From Oscillospiraceae bacterium (GTDB lineage: Bacteria > Bacillota > Clostridia > Oscillospirales > Oscillospiraceae), in assembly GCA_020025305.1 (NCBI GenBank), contig JAHHSG010000010.1:18818-82817 (forward strand): 64,000 nt of DNA, read 5' to 3'. Made by a program: the position numbers and the translations under genes. Positions 52,329 to 62,117 of this stretch are shown here, in pieces. The stretch's first letter is position 1, and the number at the start of each line of letters is the position of its first letter. The notes beneath the pieces are model-generated. The model worked only from the letters and a program-made list of their open reading frames with translations, was not told the origin of the DNA and ran no database searches.

Positions 52329-52627
52329 CTACACCATTTCATATAGCAGAGCGGAATCGGCCTGCACCAACTCCAAATGGGAACCCAATGTTTCCAACTC
52401 GCTTTGCACTGCCTCGGCGGGCAGATCCCAGTCCGGGGCAATTTCGGCGGCCAGCTCCGGGAGATCCTGCTCCATGGATTTCTCCACAGCCAGCAGACGG
52501 TGCTTTTCCAATCTACGGTTCAGGAGGGCAACGATGCGGACAAGGAGATTTTGACTGACAAGACTTTTTCTTCAAACCCTCTTGATTATTGCGTCTTTGC
52601 TTTTTGAAGGTATAACTGTGCGGTCAT
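52329..52627 (-). pseudogene. Small gene broken by two frameshifts
   Basis: From the ATG at 52627, 12 bases after the cbrC stop, the product reads MTAQLYLQKAKTQ, then in the next frame NNQEGLKKK, then in the third SLVSQNLLVRIVALLNRRLE and on through LEKHRLLAVEKSMEQDLPEL to the stop at 52329. The joined product is about 100 residues, helical, charged and without a known family. The shifts sit at short A-rich runs. Confidence 0.62.
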
Positions 52628-52639
52628 AGAAAGCCCCCC

Positions 52640-53517
<878 letters not shown>

Positions 53518-56500
53518 TCAATCCCACCAGAAGTACCAGACGGTGGACTGCCACAGGACATCCGCCAGAGCGCCTACGGTGGGATCATCCTGCTCCTGAT
53601 CCACAATGTCCGGGCAGAAGCCGTACTGTTCCACAGCAACTTCCATGGCCTTCTCCTTAGAAACAGGGCTTAGGAGGTCAAATTCCAGTTCATCGTGGCT
53701 CATGGCGGCAGGCACCGCGCCGTACTGCTCGAACCAGTATTTCGCCACTGCCATCAGCTCCGGCGTGTCAGGGCACTCATTCCAATTTCCAAAGGGCAGA
53801 TAGGCAAAAATCTCCCAAGGGTTCTTCACGGGGATCTTGGCCAGAATGAGCGGATATGTCATATGGTTATCGGAATTCCAGTAGCTTGATAAACGACGGT
53901 TATCATATCCGCCCTCCATCTCGCCCAGGACTTCCTCCTCCCAGTCCAGATCGTCATCCTCGGCTTCTTCCTTGCGCTGGCCGGTCAATTCCTCCAAAAC
54001 TGCCTTTCCGTCCTTGATGGGGGCAGAGAGCATCTTCTTCCGGTACTCCGTTACGGTTTTGAGGTCAAATTCGTAAATGTCCGCATCATGCTCCGGGTCG
54101 GCGTTCATCACCAGACACTCCAACAGCGTTTCGTCATCCGCCTGGATGAGCACAGGAATAAAGCCCTCCCGTACACCAAGCCGCCGTGCATAGCTGTATG
54201 CCGACATAATGGGGTCATCATCTGCCATAGAGGGGAAATAGGTGCATTCGCAGTCCAGATACTCCATCATGGTCTGAGCCAAATCGGAAGGTTCTAAAGT
54301 ATCCTCATCAAAGTCCTGCCCCTGCCAGTTCACAAAGCGTTCTTCAATCACCTTTGCCATGGTTTGATAATAGTCCTCGTCAAAGGGAATGAACAGGTAG
54401 GCTTCCTCCTGGAACTCATTGGAGTGATACCGCTCCGGGCCGAAGTATCGGAGGGCATAGTCGTCAATGTCAGCGGGATAGTAGGGGCTGTCGCCCTCTC
54501 CGTAGTAATAGCCCGCAAAGGCGCGGCCTTGCTGATTGAACAGGACAGAGAACAGGCAACCGTCCAACTCATCCCGGATGAATTCTCGCAGGTCCACGCT
54601 GGCATGATCGGTCTTGACCTTCTGTACTGCCTCGCCATATTCTTTTAGGAATTCTTCGCCCATCAGTTCATGCTCCATGCACCAGCGCAGGAAAATGGCC
54701 ATATGGTTATAGGCGTTGATGGGGTCAACGGGCAGTTCCTTTTCCTCGATGCTCTCCATATGATAGGAGGCATCGTCCATCTCACCGTCAAAATCATCAA
54801 TGGAAAGGGTGCCTCTGGTGATAGCATCTTGGCGGTCGGGCTGTACCACGAAGCTGATGCCCGCCATCTTGTCCAGCAGGGCGTCTGCGTCATGCTCCAG
54901 TTTATAGTCCAATTCATCCCGGTAGAGGGGGATCACCTGATAGAAGTTGACCTCCTCGCCGCCCGGCAGGGTGCAGACCTCCCCGCCATCTTCGGTATTC
55001 TGCGGATCGGTGAGGATAGCGGCACACAGCTTTGTGCCATTTGCAAAGTCCTCCTCATGGTCCATGGTGTGGCCAAAGCCCAGCCAGGTATCACACTCAA
55101 TGGGCAGACGAGCCAGAACTTTCAACAGGCGAATGGGCCAGTACCACCGCTCGTCCTGCATAGACTCCTGCTCCAGCTTCCACTCCTTCGGCAGAGCGAT
55201 GGCCAGTTCCGCCCGCTCCAATTTGTACTCCGCCAACTCCTCCGGCACATGCATCCTATGAGCGCCCATGCCCATGGTGACCAGAGTGTAGTAGTCCCGC
55301 TCCTCAGAGGGCGGCACCACACAGATATCCACATGGATGTCGGGGGAAACCAGTTCATGGAACACCGTTTCAAAGTTACCGAAATACTGTTGGATGTGCC
55401 CCTCCACGGCCTCCATTTCCCCCTCAGTGTAGACCTCGGGTTCGCCGTGCTCCTCATTCTGAGGTTCTTCACCGTCCGGGTCGTCCTCTCCGCTATCATT
55501 TGAACCGTCATCCAGCGGCTCCCAACTGATTTTCAACGTCATCTGCTCCTCCGGGAGAGAGACGCCGGGGCTGCGGGTAATGGTGTGCTTATCGTCCGCT
55601 GTAAAGCCGATGGTTTCCCCATCCTTCAGCGTTACATCACACGCCAGCACATAGGATGCCAGACTTGCCAAAAAGTTTCGCAAATCCTCCGGCTCGCCGT
55701 CCGTGTCCAGCACCTCCATCTCGTCCTTGCCGAACACATCCATGCCGTAGGTGTAGGCATTCATGCCGCCCTCGCTCCGATACAGGCCGAACCAGACCCA
55801 GTTGAAGATGGGCAGTTCGTCCTCGTGCATCCGTTCGGCAAAGCCCTCATAGAACCGGGGCTCGAACACCACGCCGCTGGTATAGACACCGGTAGCATAT
55901 GTCTGCTTGCAGCACACCGCCAGCGCCTTGGTGAACAGCTTGCCCCGCTCCAGCAGTTTATCCTCCTCGCCCAACACAGCCACCATGATATGGGCCTTGT
56001 GCGCTTTGGCTACCTTTACGGCCTCCGGCCACATATAGTTGTTTTCAGCGTTGATCTCCGCTTCGTTGTCCGGAATATGACCGGGGAAGAGCGTCGCTAC
56101 CAGCATCATGCCGCCCACCCGCATCACCACGGTATCGCCGCTGTCCTCCTCATCGCCGCCCTCGTCCGGCTCCTCGTCCACGATGTTCCATTTCTCCCGC
56201 AGATCCCGGACAAACTGCTCCTTGTCCCATTCTGCTTTGGAGAGGAGCACAGCCCCAACAAAGTGGCCGGTGGGATCGTGCTCCCCGTCATCCTCATCGG
56301 AAGCTCGCTTTTCCAGCTCCTCCCGACACTCCCGGATCACAGCGGGGGCATTTTCGTCCTCCGGGTCCAGCTCCGCCCACCGCTGGGCGTAGGGAATGGC
56401 CTTTTCCTCCTGCCCATGGAGATACTGACAGGCATAAGCCATGCGCATATTCCACTCCGCCTTGTTCTGTCCCTCATCCCGGACGGACTCCAGCACCTCA

Positions 56501-59130
56501 ACGGCTCGAAGCAGGGCCTTATCCCCCTTGTAGTGGGGGGTACCTTCCTCATGGTCGCCAATAATGGCGTAGTTTTCCAGCGCCCGTGCCAGAGCGTAGG
56601 CGGTGCGATAATTCCGCCAGTCCTCCGGGATGGCATTCAATGCCTGAACACAGCGGGTGTATTCGTCCTCGTCGTTCCACTGCTCCAGCTGCTCATAGAA
56701 TGCCTCGGCATTCTCCGGGGTGTAAGGAATGTAGTCCATGCCCGTCAGCGTTTCCTCAAGCTCGTCCTCCTGCTCCCCGGCATCCTGGCCATCATCCTCC
56801 GGATTTTTCAGACACACAGTCCCTGCCTCCCGGCGGAAGGTGTGGAAGCTGGCCCAGGGAATGTCACTTTCCTCAAAGAATTCCTTCGCCATATTTAGGG
56901 ACGTGCGGAGGTCCCATGCGATAAAGTCCACATAGCCGCAGTAGAGTCCAGTGGCTCCGCCGGTGAGAGTAAGTACCTCCGGGCCATCCCCGGCGGTGAG
57001 TGCTTCCTCCAGCTTGTCCCGGAAGTCGAAGATCTTCTCCGTTCCTTCCTCCTCCCGCAGGGTATCCAGCGGATAGCAGAAGAAGCCTGCCACCGCGCCG
57101 TTGGCGTGAAGATCATCCATGAAGTCGTTGTCGGCATTCAGATAGCCGTTAATGAGCGGGGTGCAGCAGGTGGCACCCACCATTACATCCAAACGCCAGT
57201 CAGCGTCGGGGTCCTCATTGGGCTCCATTTTGTAGCCCATGTAGGTCTCCAAAAAGGCTGCCGGGTCGGTGGATAGCTCCAGCCCTTTTTCACGCAGCTT
57301 GTCTGGCAGCCGGGATAGGAGAATGGACGGCTCTGCCTTGGGTTCCTCCAGCACATCGAAGCTGTCTATGTACCGCATGTGGGGAATCTCGCCCAGCACC
57401 TGATCGGTGAGGGTCGTGAGCATCCACCAAACTCTGCCTTCCTCCTCCCGGAGCATAGGCAGCAGCTTTTCGCAGTAGGCGGAGATGGCAAAACTATTTT
57501 CACCCTGCTCCTCCAGCCAGATCTGCACATCCTCTCCGGAAACCTCATAGCCATTATCAGTCCGCAGACCGATGTTCTGGCTGGGCTGACGACCCACCAG
57601 AATGTTCCAGTGCTCCAGCACCTCCTTGGGGGCGTGCTTCTGGAAGTAGACCAGTTCAAACAGCTTGACCTTGTCACCCTCCGGGGTGAGGATCAACTCA
57701 TGCTTTTCGCCGTTAAAGCCCATCTCGAAGGAAATATCGGCAAAGGCAAGATGCAGGATTTCCTCCATTTGGTTCACCAGTTCCTGGCCCCGCTCATGGC
57801 TTTTGTCCTCGTCCATGATCTGGCGCATCTGGGCTTCCCGCTCGGAAAAGTCCTCCCACGCCGATTCCATCCGCTCCCGGAAGCACTTTGAAAACTGCGG
57901 CAGAGAGATGCGCTTTTCACACCATTCAATCAATTCTTGCGTATCCTCGTCTCCGGGACGGGCCTCCAGCGCCTTGCGGAAATAGGGCAGGGCGCGCCCC
58001 TCCTGATCCAGATAGTAATAGGAATATCCCATGCGGAAGTTCCAGCAGTGGTCGCCCGCAAAGTATTCCTCATGGGGCTTCAACAGGGCAATGGCCCGCT
58101 TGAGCATATCTGTACCTCCCGGTTCGTACGGGTCCGCTAAGTTGTTATAGGCACGGGCCAGCTCGCTGTCCATCTCCGGGGTGCGTTCCTTGGCGGGAAT
58201 GGCCTCCAGCGCATCAATGATCTTCTGGAATTTGTCCTCCTCATGCCATTTCTGGCACTGCTGTAAAATGTCCATATCTTGTTCCTCCTCGTTTTCTGGC
58301 TTCCAATCTTTAATCGGCTGGAACACGCCATCCTCATCCCGCTCAAAAGCGCAGGGGGCGGGCGTATTCAAAAGCGGGATAATGTCGGGATCGTCGTTGC
58401 AGATCGTGTTCAGCTTGTAGAGACCTGCGTTGTTGGGGTCGTCCATGTACTCGTCGCTCTCGTGCCCGGCAGTGAAGCGCCAGCCGCTGTCCCAGTTGCC
58501 GTCCGGCTCCTCCCGATAGCAGTAGCCCACCTTACAGCCCTCCACCGTGATGCGGTTGGTGGCGATGCAGCCATCGGCCCCAGCCCAGTTCGGGAGCAAA
58601 TTCTTCATGTCCTCTGCCTTCACATGGAAGCTGCAGTTGCGGCCGGCGGCCTCGTACAGCTCCTTCCGCAGCGCTTCTACATCCCGAGCCATCTCCTGAA
58701 TCTCGTCGTCATCCATCATTTCGTGGAGATCATAGGACAGAGGGTTCTGGGCAAAGTCCGCCAGGGCCTTGTCCATGGCATCGTGTTCCTCTGGTGCGGC
58801 AGTGATGCGGATACGGCGAGAGGGGGTGTTGTACTCGTCCAGATCCTGAAGGTTTACACTGCCGCTGACGTTGCACTCCAGCAGGATGGCGGCCAGATCG
58901 GTAATCACATCAATGGCGAAGTGAAAGTCCATCTCCACGCCATCGGAGTGGGTGAATTCCAGATACTCCACGGTCTGGCGGAAGTCCCAGTTCTGTTTAT
59001 GAAGCCCAATTTTGGTAAAGATCTCACTGAGGGGGATCTCCTCTTTCTTCTGATCTGCCAAAAACGCCACAAGGTTCAGGCTGTCATCGGACCCCCCCAT
59101 AAAATCCCCCCAGTATTTGTCGATATACAT
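53518..59130 (-). CDS. 1870-residue multi-domain polyimmunity protein
   Basis: One uninterrupted frame with AAGGAGG before its ATG. Order of parts: residues 1-165, an N-terminal domain I cannot name; 190-278, DUF2185/Imm33 (VGYCYREEPDGNWDSGWRFT, LNTICNDDPDIIPLL); 285-410, a TPR-like helical module; 420-775, an unassigned region; 800-945, a second module related to the first; 955-1205, DUF4261 (FVGAVLLSKAEWDKEQFVRD); 1235-1435, suppressor-of-fused-like (SUFU); 1436-1640, unassigned; 1650-1870, DUF4253 (IPVKNPWEIFAYLPFG, STVWYFWWD at the very end). Acidic linkers (for example around 985-1000 and 1205-1235) separate the parts. No signal peptide or membrane helix. Each named domain is an immunity family of polymorphic toxin systems, so the chain may neutralise several toxins. 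Which toxins is unknown. Confidence 0.86.
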   Translation of the reverse strand: MYIDKYWGDFMGGSDDSLNLVAFLADQKKEEIPLSEIFTKIGLHKQNWDFRQTVEYLEFTHSDGVEMDFHFAIDVITDLAAILLECNVSGSVNLQDLDEYNTPSRRIRITAAPEEHDAMDKALADFAQNPLSYDLHEMMDDDEIQEMARDVEALRKELYEAAGRNCSFHVKAEDMKNLLPNWAGADGCIATNRITVEGCKVGYCYREEPDGNWDSGWRFTAGHESDEYMDDPNNAGLYKLNTICNDDPDIIPLLNTPAPCAFERDEDGVFQPIKDWKPENEEEQDMDILQQCQKWHEEDKFQKIIDALEAIPAKERTPEMDSELARAYNNLADPYEPGGTDMLKRAIALLKPHEEYFAGDHCWNFRMGYSYYYLDQEGRALPYFRKALEARPGDEDTQELIEWCEKRISLPQFSKCFRERMESAWEDFSEREAQMRQIMDEDKSHERGQELVNQMEEILHLAFADISFEMGFNGEKHELILTPEGDKVKLFELVYFQKHAPKEVLEHWNILVGRQPSQNIGLRTDNGYEVSGEDVQIWLEEQGENSFAISAYCEKLLPMLREEEGRVWWMLTTLTDQVLGEIPHMRYIDSFDVLEEPKAEPSILLSRLPDKLREKGLELSTDPAAFLETYMGYKMEPNEDPDADWRLDVMVGATCCTPLINGYLNADNDFMDDLHANGAVAGFFCYPLDTLREEEGTEKIFDFRDKLEEALTAGDGPEVLTLTGGATGLYCGYVDFIAWDLRTSLNMAKEFFEESDIPWASFHTFRREAGTVCLKNPEDDGQDAGEQEDELEETLTGMDYIPYTPENAEAFYEQLEQWNDEDEYTRCVQALNAIPEDWRNYRTAYALARALENYAIIGDHEEGTPHYKGDKALLRAVEVLESVRDEGQNKAEWNMRMAYACQYLHGQEEKAIPYAQRWAELDPEDENAPAVIRECREELEKRASDEDDGEHDPTGHFVGAVLLSKAEWDKEQFVRDLREKWNIVDEEPDEGGDEEDSGDTVVMRVGGMMLVATLFPGHIPDNEAEINAENNYMWPEAVKVAKAHKAHIMVAVLGEEDKLLERGKLFTKALAVCCKQTYATGVYTSGVVFEPRFYEGFAERMHEDELPIFNWVWFGLYRSEGGMNAYTYGMDVFGKDEMEVLDTDGEPEDLRNFLASLASYVLACDVTLKDGETIGFTADDKHTITRSPGVSLPEEQMTLKISWEPLDDGSNDSGEDDPDGEEPQNEEHGEPEVYTEGEMEAVEGHIQQYFGNFETVFHELVSPDIHVDICVVPPSEERDYYTLVTMGMGAHRMHVPEELAEYKLERAELAIALPKEWKLEQESMQDERWYWPIRLLKVLARLPIECDTWLGFGHTMDHEEDFANGTKLCAAILTDPQNTEDGGEVCTLPGGEEVNFYQVIPLYRDELDYKLEHDADALLDKMAGISFVVQPDRQDAITRGTLSIDDFDGEMDDASYHMESIEEKELPVDPINAYNHMAIFLRWCMEHELMGEEFLKEYGEAVQKVKTDHASVDLREFIRDELDGCLFSVLFNQQGRAFAGYYYGEGDSPYYPADIDDYALRYFGPERYHSNEFQEEAYLFIPFDEDYYQTMAKVIEERFVNWQGQDFDEDTLEPSDLAQTMMEYLDCECTYFPSMADDDPIMSAYSYARRLGVREGFIPVLIQADDETLLECLVMNADPEHDADIYEFDLKTVTEYRKKMLSAPIKDGKAVLEELTGQRKEEAEDDDLDWEEEVLGEMEGGYDNRRLSSYWNSDNHMTYPLILAKIPVKNPWEIFAYLPFGNWNECPDTPELMAVAKYWFEQYGAVPAAMSHDELEFDLLSPVSKEKAMEVAVEQYGFCPDIVDQEQDDPTVGALADVLWQSTVWYFWWD

Positions 59131-59154
59131 CTGCCATACCTCCTTTTATTCCGG

Positions 59155-59589
59155 TCACTCACCACCGTCACAACGGCTGATGAAGTCATAGTGCAAGCTC
59201 TCAAGATAGTCGTTTGGATAGGATTCGACGTGGTGGTGAAGCTCCAATTCGTCCAAATCCATCATCTCATTGATATATGCAAGGGCATGGCGGAACTCCT
59301 CCATAAAGCTACCGAGTGATCCGGGGCCACCAAAGTCAATGTTGGGCGAGGCTTCAAGCAGTTCCAAGATTGGCCTTACTGCATCAAAAGTGGGTTCGTA
59401 TTGTTCCAGTTCATCGATCACATCATAGGCCGGGTCTATCAATTGATATTTGTCACCAGTGGCGGCGGCCTGATCGATTGCCTGCTTGCTCACCGTGTCC
59501 GGCGGCGCCATATAGACCACCTGACAGGCGGTGTAGCGTTCCAGATATTGGTTGTAGACCGTATAGACCTCTCCGGCGGTGGCTTTCAT
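59155..59589 (-). CDS. Small immunity-type protein, apparently chimeric
   Basis: 144 residues with GGAG upstream. The start (KATAGEVYTVYNQYLERYTA, CQVVYMAPPD) resembles the opening of a larger immunity family that makes a beta-strand barrel, but it breaks off near residue 40. From there DVIDELEQYEPTFDAVRPIL and ASPNIDFGGPGSLGSFMEEF resemble the conserved DFGxPGxLxxFxE core of a different helical immunity family. Joining of two gene remnants by an in-frame deletion is the simplest explanation. It lies 24 bases ahead of the giant gene and 15 bases behind the next one. Confidence 0.6.
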   Translation of the reverse strand: MKATAGEVYTVYNQYLERYTACQVVYMAPPDTVSKQAIDQAAATGDKYQLIDPAYDVIDELEQYEPTFDAVRPILELLEASPNIDFGGPGSLGSFMEEFRHALAYINEMMDLDELELHHHVESYPNDYLESLHYDFISRCDGGE

Positions 59590-59604
59590 GGCACCACGCT
59601 CCTC

Positions 59605-59841
59605 TCATCCGTTCTTTTCCAGATAGAATCCCCATACGCAGTTGGAGAACTCTCCAGCGGCAAAGCGGCGGATCTGCCCGTTGATCTCCACCTGCCAGAC
59701 CTCGAAGGTATGGTCTTGGTGATAGATCGGGTCTTGGACTTTTACTCGCTTTCCAGTGGTTTGCCAGTCGTAGCCAAAGATATTCACACCGAACAATTTG
59801 CATTGACCGTCTGGGCCAAAGGTTTCATATTCCCAAGCCAT
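59605..59841 (-). CDS. Small protein of unknown family in the immunity locus
   Basis: 78 residues from the ATG at 59841 with TGAGGC six bases upstream; a GTG at 59853 that overlaps the preceding stop is the alternative. Beta-rich, aromatic sequence (KLFGVNIFGYDWQTTGKRVK, FEVWQVEINGQIRRFAAGEF, SNCVWGFYLEKNG). I do not recognise the family. Its place between an LRR/NTF2-like gene and a chimeric immunity gene suggests a further immunity protein. Confidence 0.66.
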   Translation of the reverse strand: MAWEYETFGPDGQCKLFGVNIFGYDWQTTGKRVKVQDPIYHQDHTFEVWQVEINGQIRRFAAGEFSNCVWGFYLEKNG

Positions 59842-59849
59842 GTAATGCC

Positions 59850-60809
59850 TCACAACCCCGTGCGCTGCCAGCCATCCAGCCGCTCCTGCACCGTGTCAAT
59901 CTTCCAGCCCTCGTCCACTCGCTTCATGAGGAAGCGGCGGTCAAAGTTGGTATTTTTCTCTCTGGTGTAGATGTAGAGCTTGTTCTTAGTGATCTGCTCC
60001 GCGTCCAGGAATTCTTCCCCGTTGTAGGTGCCCTGGGCGCTGTATGAGAGGGCCAGAGGCCGATAGCCCGCACGAGGCTTTTCACTCACATACTTCTCCC
60101 AGATCGCCAGCAGGCGGGGCACAGCCTCGGCATCCTCAAACCCAGCCTGCTCCATATACTGCTCCCATGCGGTCATCTCCGCAAAGAAGGCAGACAAGAC
60201 CTTGCGGCATTTATCCGCCGCCTGCTCGTTCAGCGGGGTGGGCTTTTTGGCCTTCTCACGCTGCACTTGGGCGAAATACTCCATCTGCTTTTTGGTAAAC
60301 TGCACATGGGCCACCGGCTCGATGCGGTTGTTTCCAGCGATGGCCAGCAGGCCCTCATAGGTGACGGCGGTATGGTCGATCTGGATGTGCGAGAGCTTGG
60401 GGATGGAGGCCGACTGGAGCAGTCCGGCGTCATCCAGCCCGGTGCGGTTGAGGGTCAGAAGGTCGAGCTTGCAGTTTTGGAGGGCGGACAGGCCGCTGCC
60501 GTGGATCGCGGCGTTGCCGTCCAGCAGCAGATAGCGCAGCTTGGGCATGGCAGAAAAGGTGGGAAAACAGGCGTCGGTGAGCGCGCCATCCTCCACGCCG
60601 AAATTGACCATGCTTTTATGTCCGGTAAACGGGGCAAGCAGTTCATCCGATACCGGATAGCCTTTCACATGAAAACCCACCAGGGTGTAGCTGGCCAGCC
60701 GCTCCATGAGTTCCATGGTCAGCTCCTGGATCTCAAATTTCTTCTCTCCATCCAAGGTCAGGACACCGTTTTCCCAATCCGCTGTCCGCGCCCGTTTTGG
60801 CCATTCCAT
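59850..60809 (-). CDS. Leucine-rich-repeat protein with C-terminal NTF2-like immunity domain
   Basis: 319 residues, GAGGAGG upstream. Residues 85-175 hold three to four irregular leucine-rich repeats (LRYLLLDGNAAIHGSGLSAL, LDLLTLNRTGLDDAGLL, LSHIQIDHTAVTYEGLLAI). Residues 190-319 look like an NTF2-fold domain (FFAEMTAWEQYMEQAGFEDA and the closing strand pair RRFLMKRVDEGWKIDTVQER). NTF2-fold domains are a known immunity type, and LRRs could provide a binding surface. The two-part reading is by eye and needs a profile search. Confidence 0.72.
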   Translation of the reverse strand: MEWPKRARTADWENGVLTLDGEKKFEIQELTMELMERLASYTLVGFHVKGYPVSDELLAPFTGHKSMVNFGVEDGALTDACFPTFSAMPKLRYLLLDGNAAIHGSGLSALQNCKLDLLTLNRTGLDDAGLLQSASIPKLSHIQIDHTAVTYEGLLAIAGNNRIEPVAHVQFTKKQMEYFAQVQREKAKKPTPLNEQAADKCRKVLSAFFAEMTAWEQYMEQAGFEDAEAVPRLLAIWEKYVSEKPRAGYRPLALSYSAQGTYNGEEFLDAEQITKNKLYIYTREKNTNFDRRFLMKRVDEGWKIDTVQERLDGWQRTGL

Positions 60810-60815
60810 CGCTGC

Positions 60816-61769
60816 TTACCTCCTCGCCTGCTCTCCATAGCAGGCTTCAATGTCAATGAAGCGCACATACACGGCACAGACTTCGCCCTTTGCATCGTAG
60901 CCGAAGTAGACCGGATAGTAACCGTCACCCCAGCCGGAGGCGAAGATGGGCAGATTGCAGTCCGTGTCCGACACCGTCCAGTTGAGCCAGTCGCCGCAGT
61001 CCCCCTGATATTTGGGATGGACTTTGGCGTTTTCCTCCAGTAAGTCGCAGAACAGGTCGTTGTAGGGGTCGATGTCCGGGTCCTCCTCCAGCCGCTTGGC
61101 CCAGTAGGTCTTGAAGGCCGCTTGGGTCTGGATGTCTGCCACACAGCCCATCCCGGCGTCTACGCCAAAACCAAAATACTCTTCCTCCCCCAGTTCCTCG
61201 TTCAGATCTTCTTTGCCGGTCATGCCCAGCTCATAGCGGACTGGCTTTTCCCGGCTGACCTCCACCTTGACGCAGGCGTAGCGGTCGCCGTATTTCTCAC
61301 TGGGCACCACACAGATCTTCACCGGGTAAGTTCCGGCGGGGATCATCTGTATGAAGGGCGGCGTGTCCCCCAGTTCCACCAGCGGATCGCAGGCGAAGAT
61401 CGTTCCGGTGGCGAAATGGACGGTACCGATGTCCAGCACATCCACGCCCATATTTCCAATCACTTTTTCTGTAAAATATGTGTCCAAGTCAATTTTGCAG
61501 GCCAGCTTCTCCTTGATGGATTCGTATTTGTTCAGCCATTCTGTTGCAGGCATATCCGTTTCCTCCTGTTGATTCTGTTTCTTGATGTACACACTCTTTG
61601 AGCCGTCCCAGTAGCAGTTCACACACCGACCATTCTGGAAATGATGGGGACAATTTGGGTAGCCATAGAGAACATGGGCACATTCCGGGCATAGTCCCAT
61701 CATTTGTGAGAAGCCTTTGAAAAACAGGCTGCCGCACTCATCACAAACGGCCAGTTCTTTTTCTGCCAT
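60816..61769 (-). CDS. Zinc-ribbon and DUF4241 immunity-type protein
   Basis: 317 residues from the ATG at 61769. Residues 5-55 carry eight cysteines in pairs (CDEC, CPEC, CPHH, CVNC), a double zinc ribbon. Residues 75-317 are DUF4241: TGTIFACDPLVELGD, PAGTYPVKICVVPSEKYGDR, FGFGVDAGMGCVADIQTQAA and IFASGWGDGYYPVYFGYDA. DUF4241 is a frequent member of polyimmunity loci. The GTG at 61778 that overlaps the preceding stop is a possible alternative start. Confidence 0.82.
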   Translation of the reverse strand: MAEKELAVCDECGSLFFKGFSQMMGLCPECAHVLYGYPNCPHHFQNGRCVNCYWDGSKSVYIKKQNQQEETDMPATEWLNKYESIKEKLACKIDLDTYFTEKVIGNMGVDVLDIGTVHFATGTIFACDPLVELGDTPPFIQMIPAGTYPVKICVVPSEKYGDRYACVKVEVSREKPVRYELGMTGKEDLNEELGEEEYFGFGVDAGMGCVADIQTQAAFKTYWAKRLEEDPDIDPYNDLFCDLLEENAKVHPKYQGDCGDWLNWTVSDTDCNLPIFASGWGDGYYPVYFGYDAKGEVCAVYVRFIDIEACYGEQARR

Positions 61770-61774
61770 GGGGT

Positions 61775-62101
61775 TCACCAGTCCCGTTCCCGGATAGCTT
61801 CCTCCATGTCAATGGGGATGCCAAACCATTCCAGAATGTAAGCCACGGTGACTCCAATACAATCCCGGGCCACCGTTTCAATCTCACTGTCGTTCTCGTC
61901 AAACTCCTCCTGGAGATCATTGATGCCGCAGACCGCCTCGTCCAGCGTCTCCTGTATTACTTCAGTGTCGGTTTCGCCGCTCTCCAGCAGGTCGATGACC
62001 TTCTGAAGCTCGTCCTTTACCTTGTCTACCAAAAAAGCAGGATAGTAATCGTCCTGATACATCTCGTCCAGCAGTTTGTAATTGGGGTCAAATGCTTTCA
62101 T
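61775..62101 (-). CDS. DUF5713 family protein
   Basis: 108 residues from the ATG at 62101 with AAGGAG eight bases upstream. The helical family core is visible in LLDEMYQDDYYPAFLVDKVK, INDLQEEFDENDSEIETVAR and the end ILEWFGIPIDMEEAIRERDW. Strongly acidic (many D and E), as common for immunity proteins that mask basic toxin surfaces. Function of DUF5713 is not established. Confidence 0.8.
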   Translation of the reverse strand: MKAFDPNYKLLDEMYQDDYYPAFLVDKVKDELQKVIDLLESGETDTEVIQETLDEAVCGINDLQEEFDENDSEIETVARDCIGVTVAYILEWFGIPIDMEEAIRERDW

Positions 62102-62117
62102 AGGGATTGCTCCTTTC

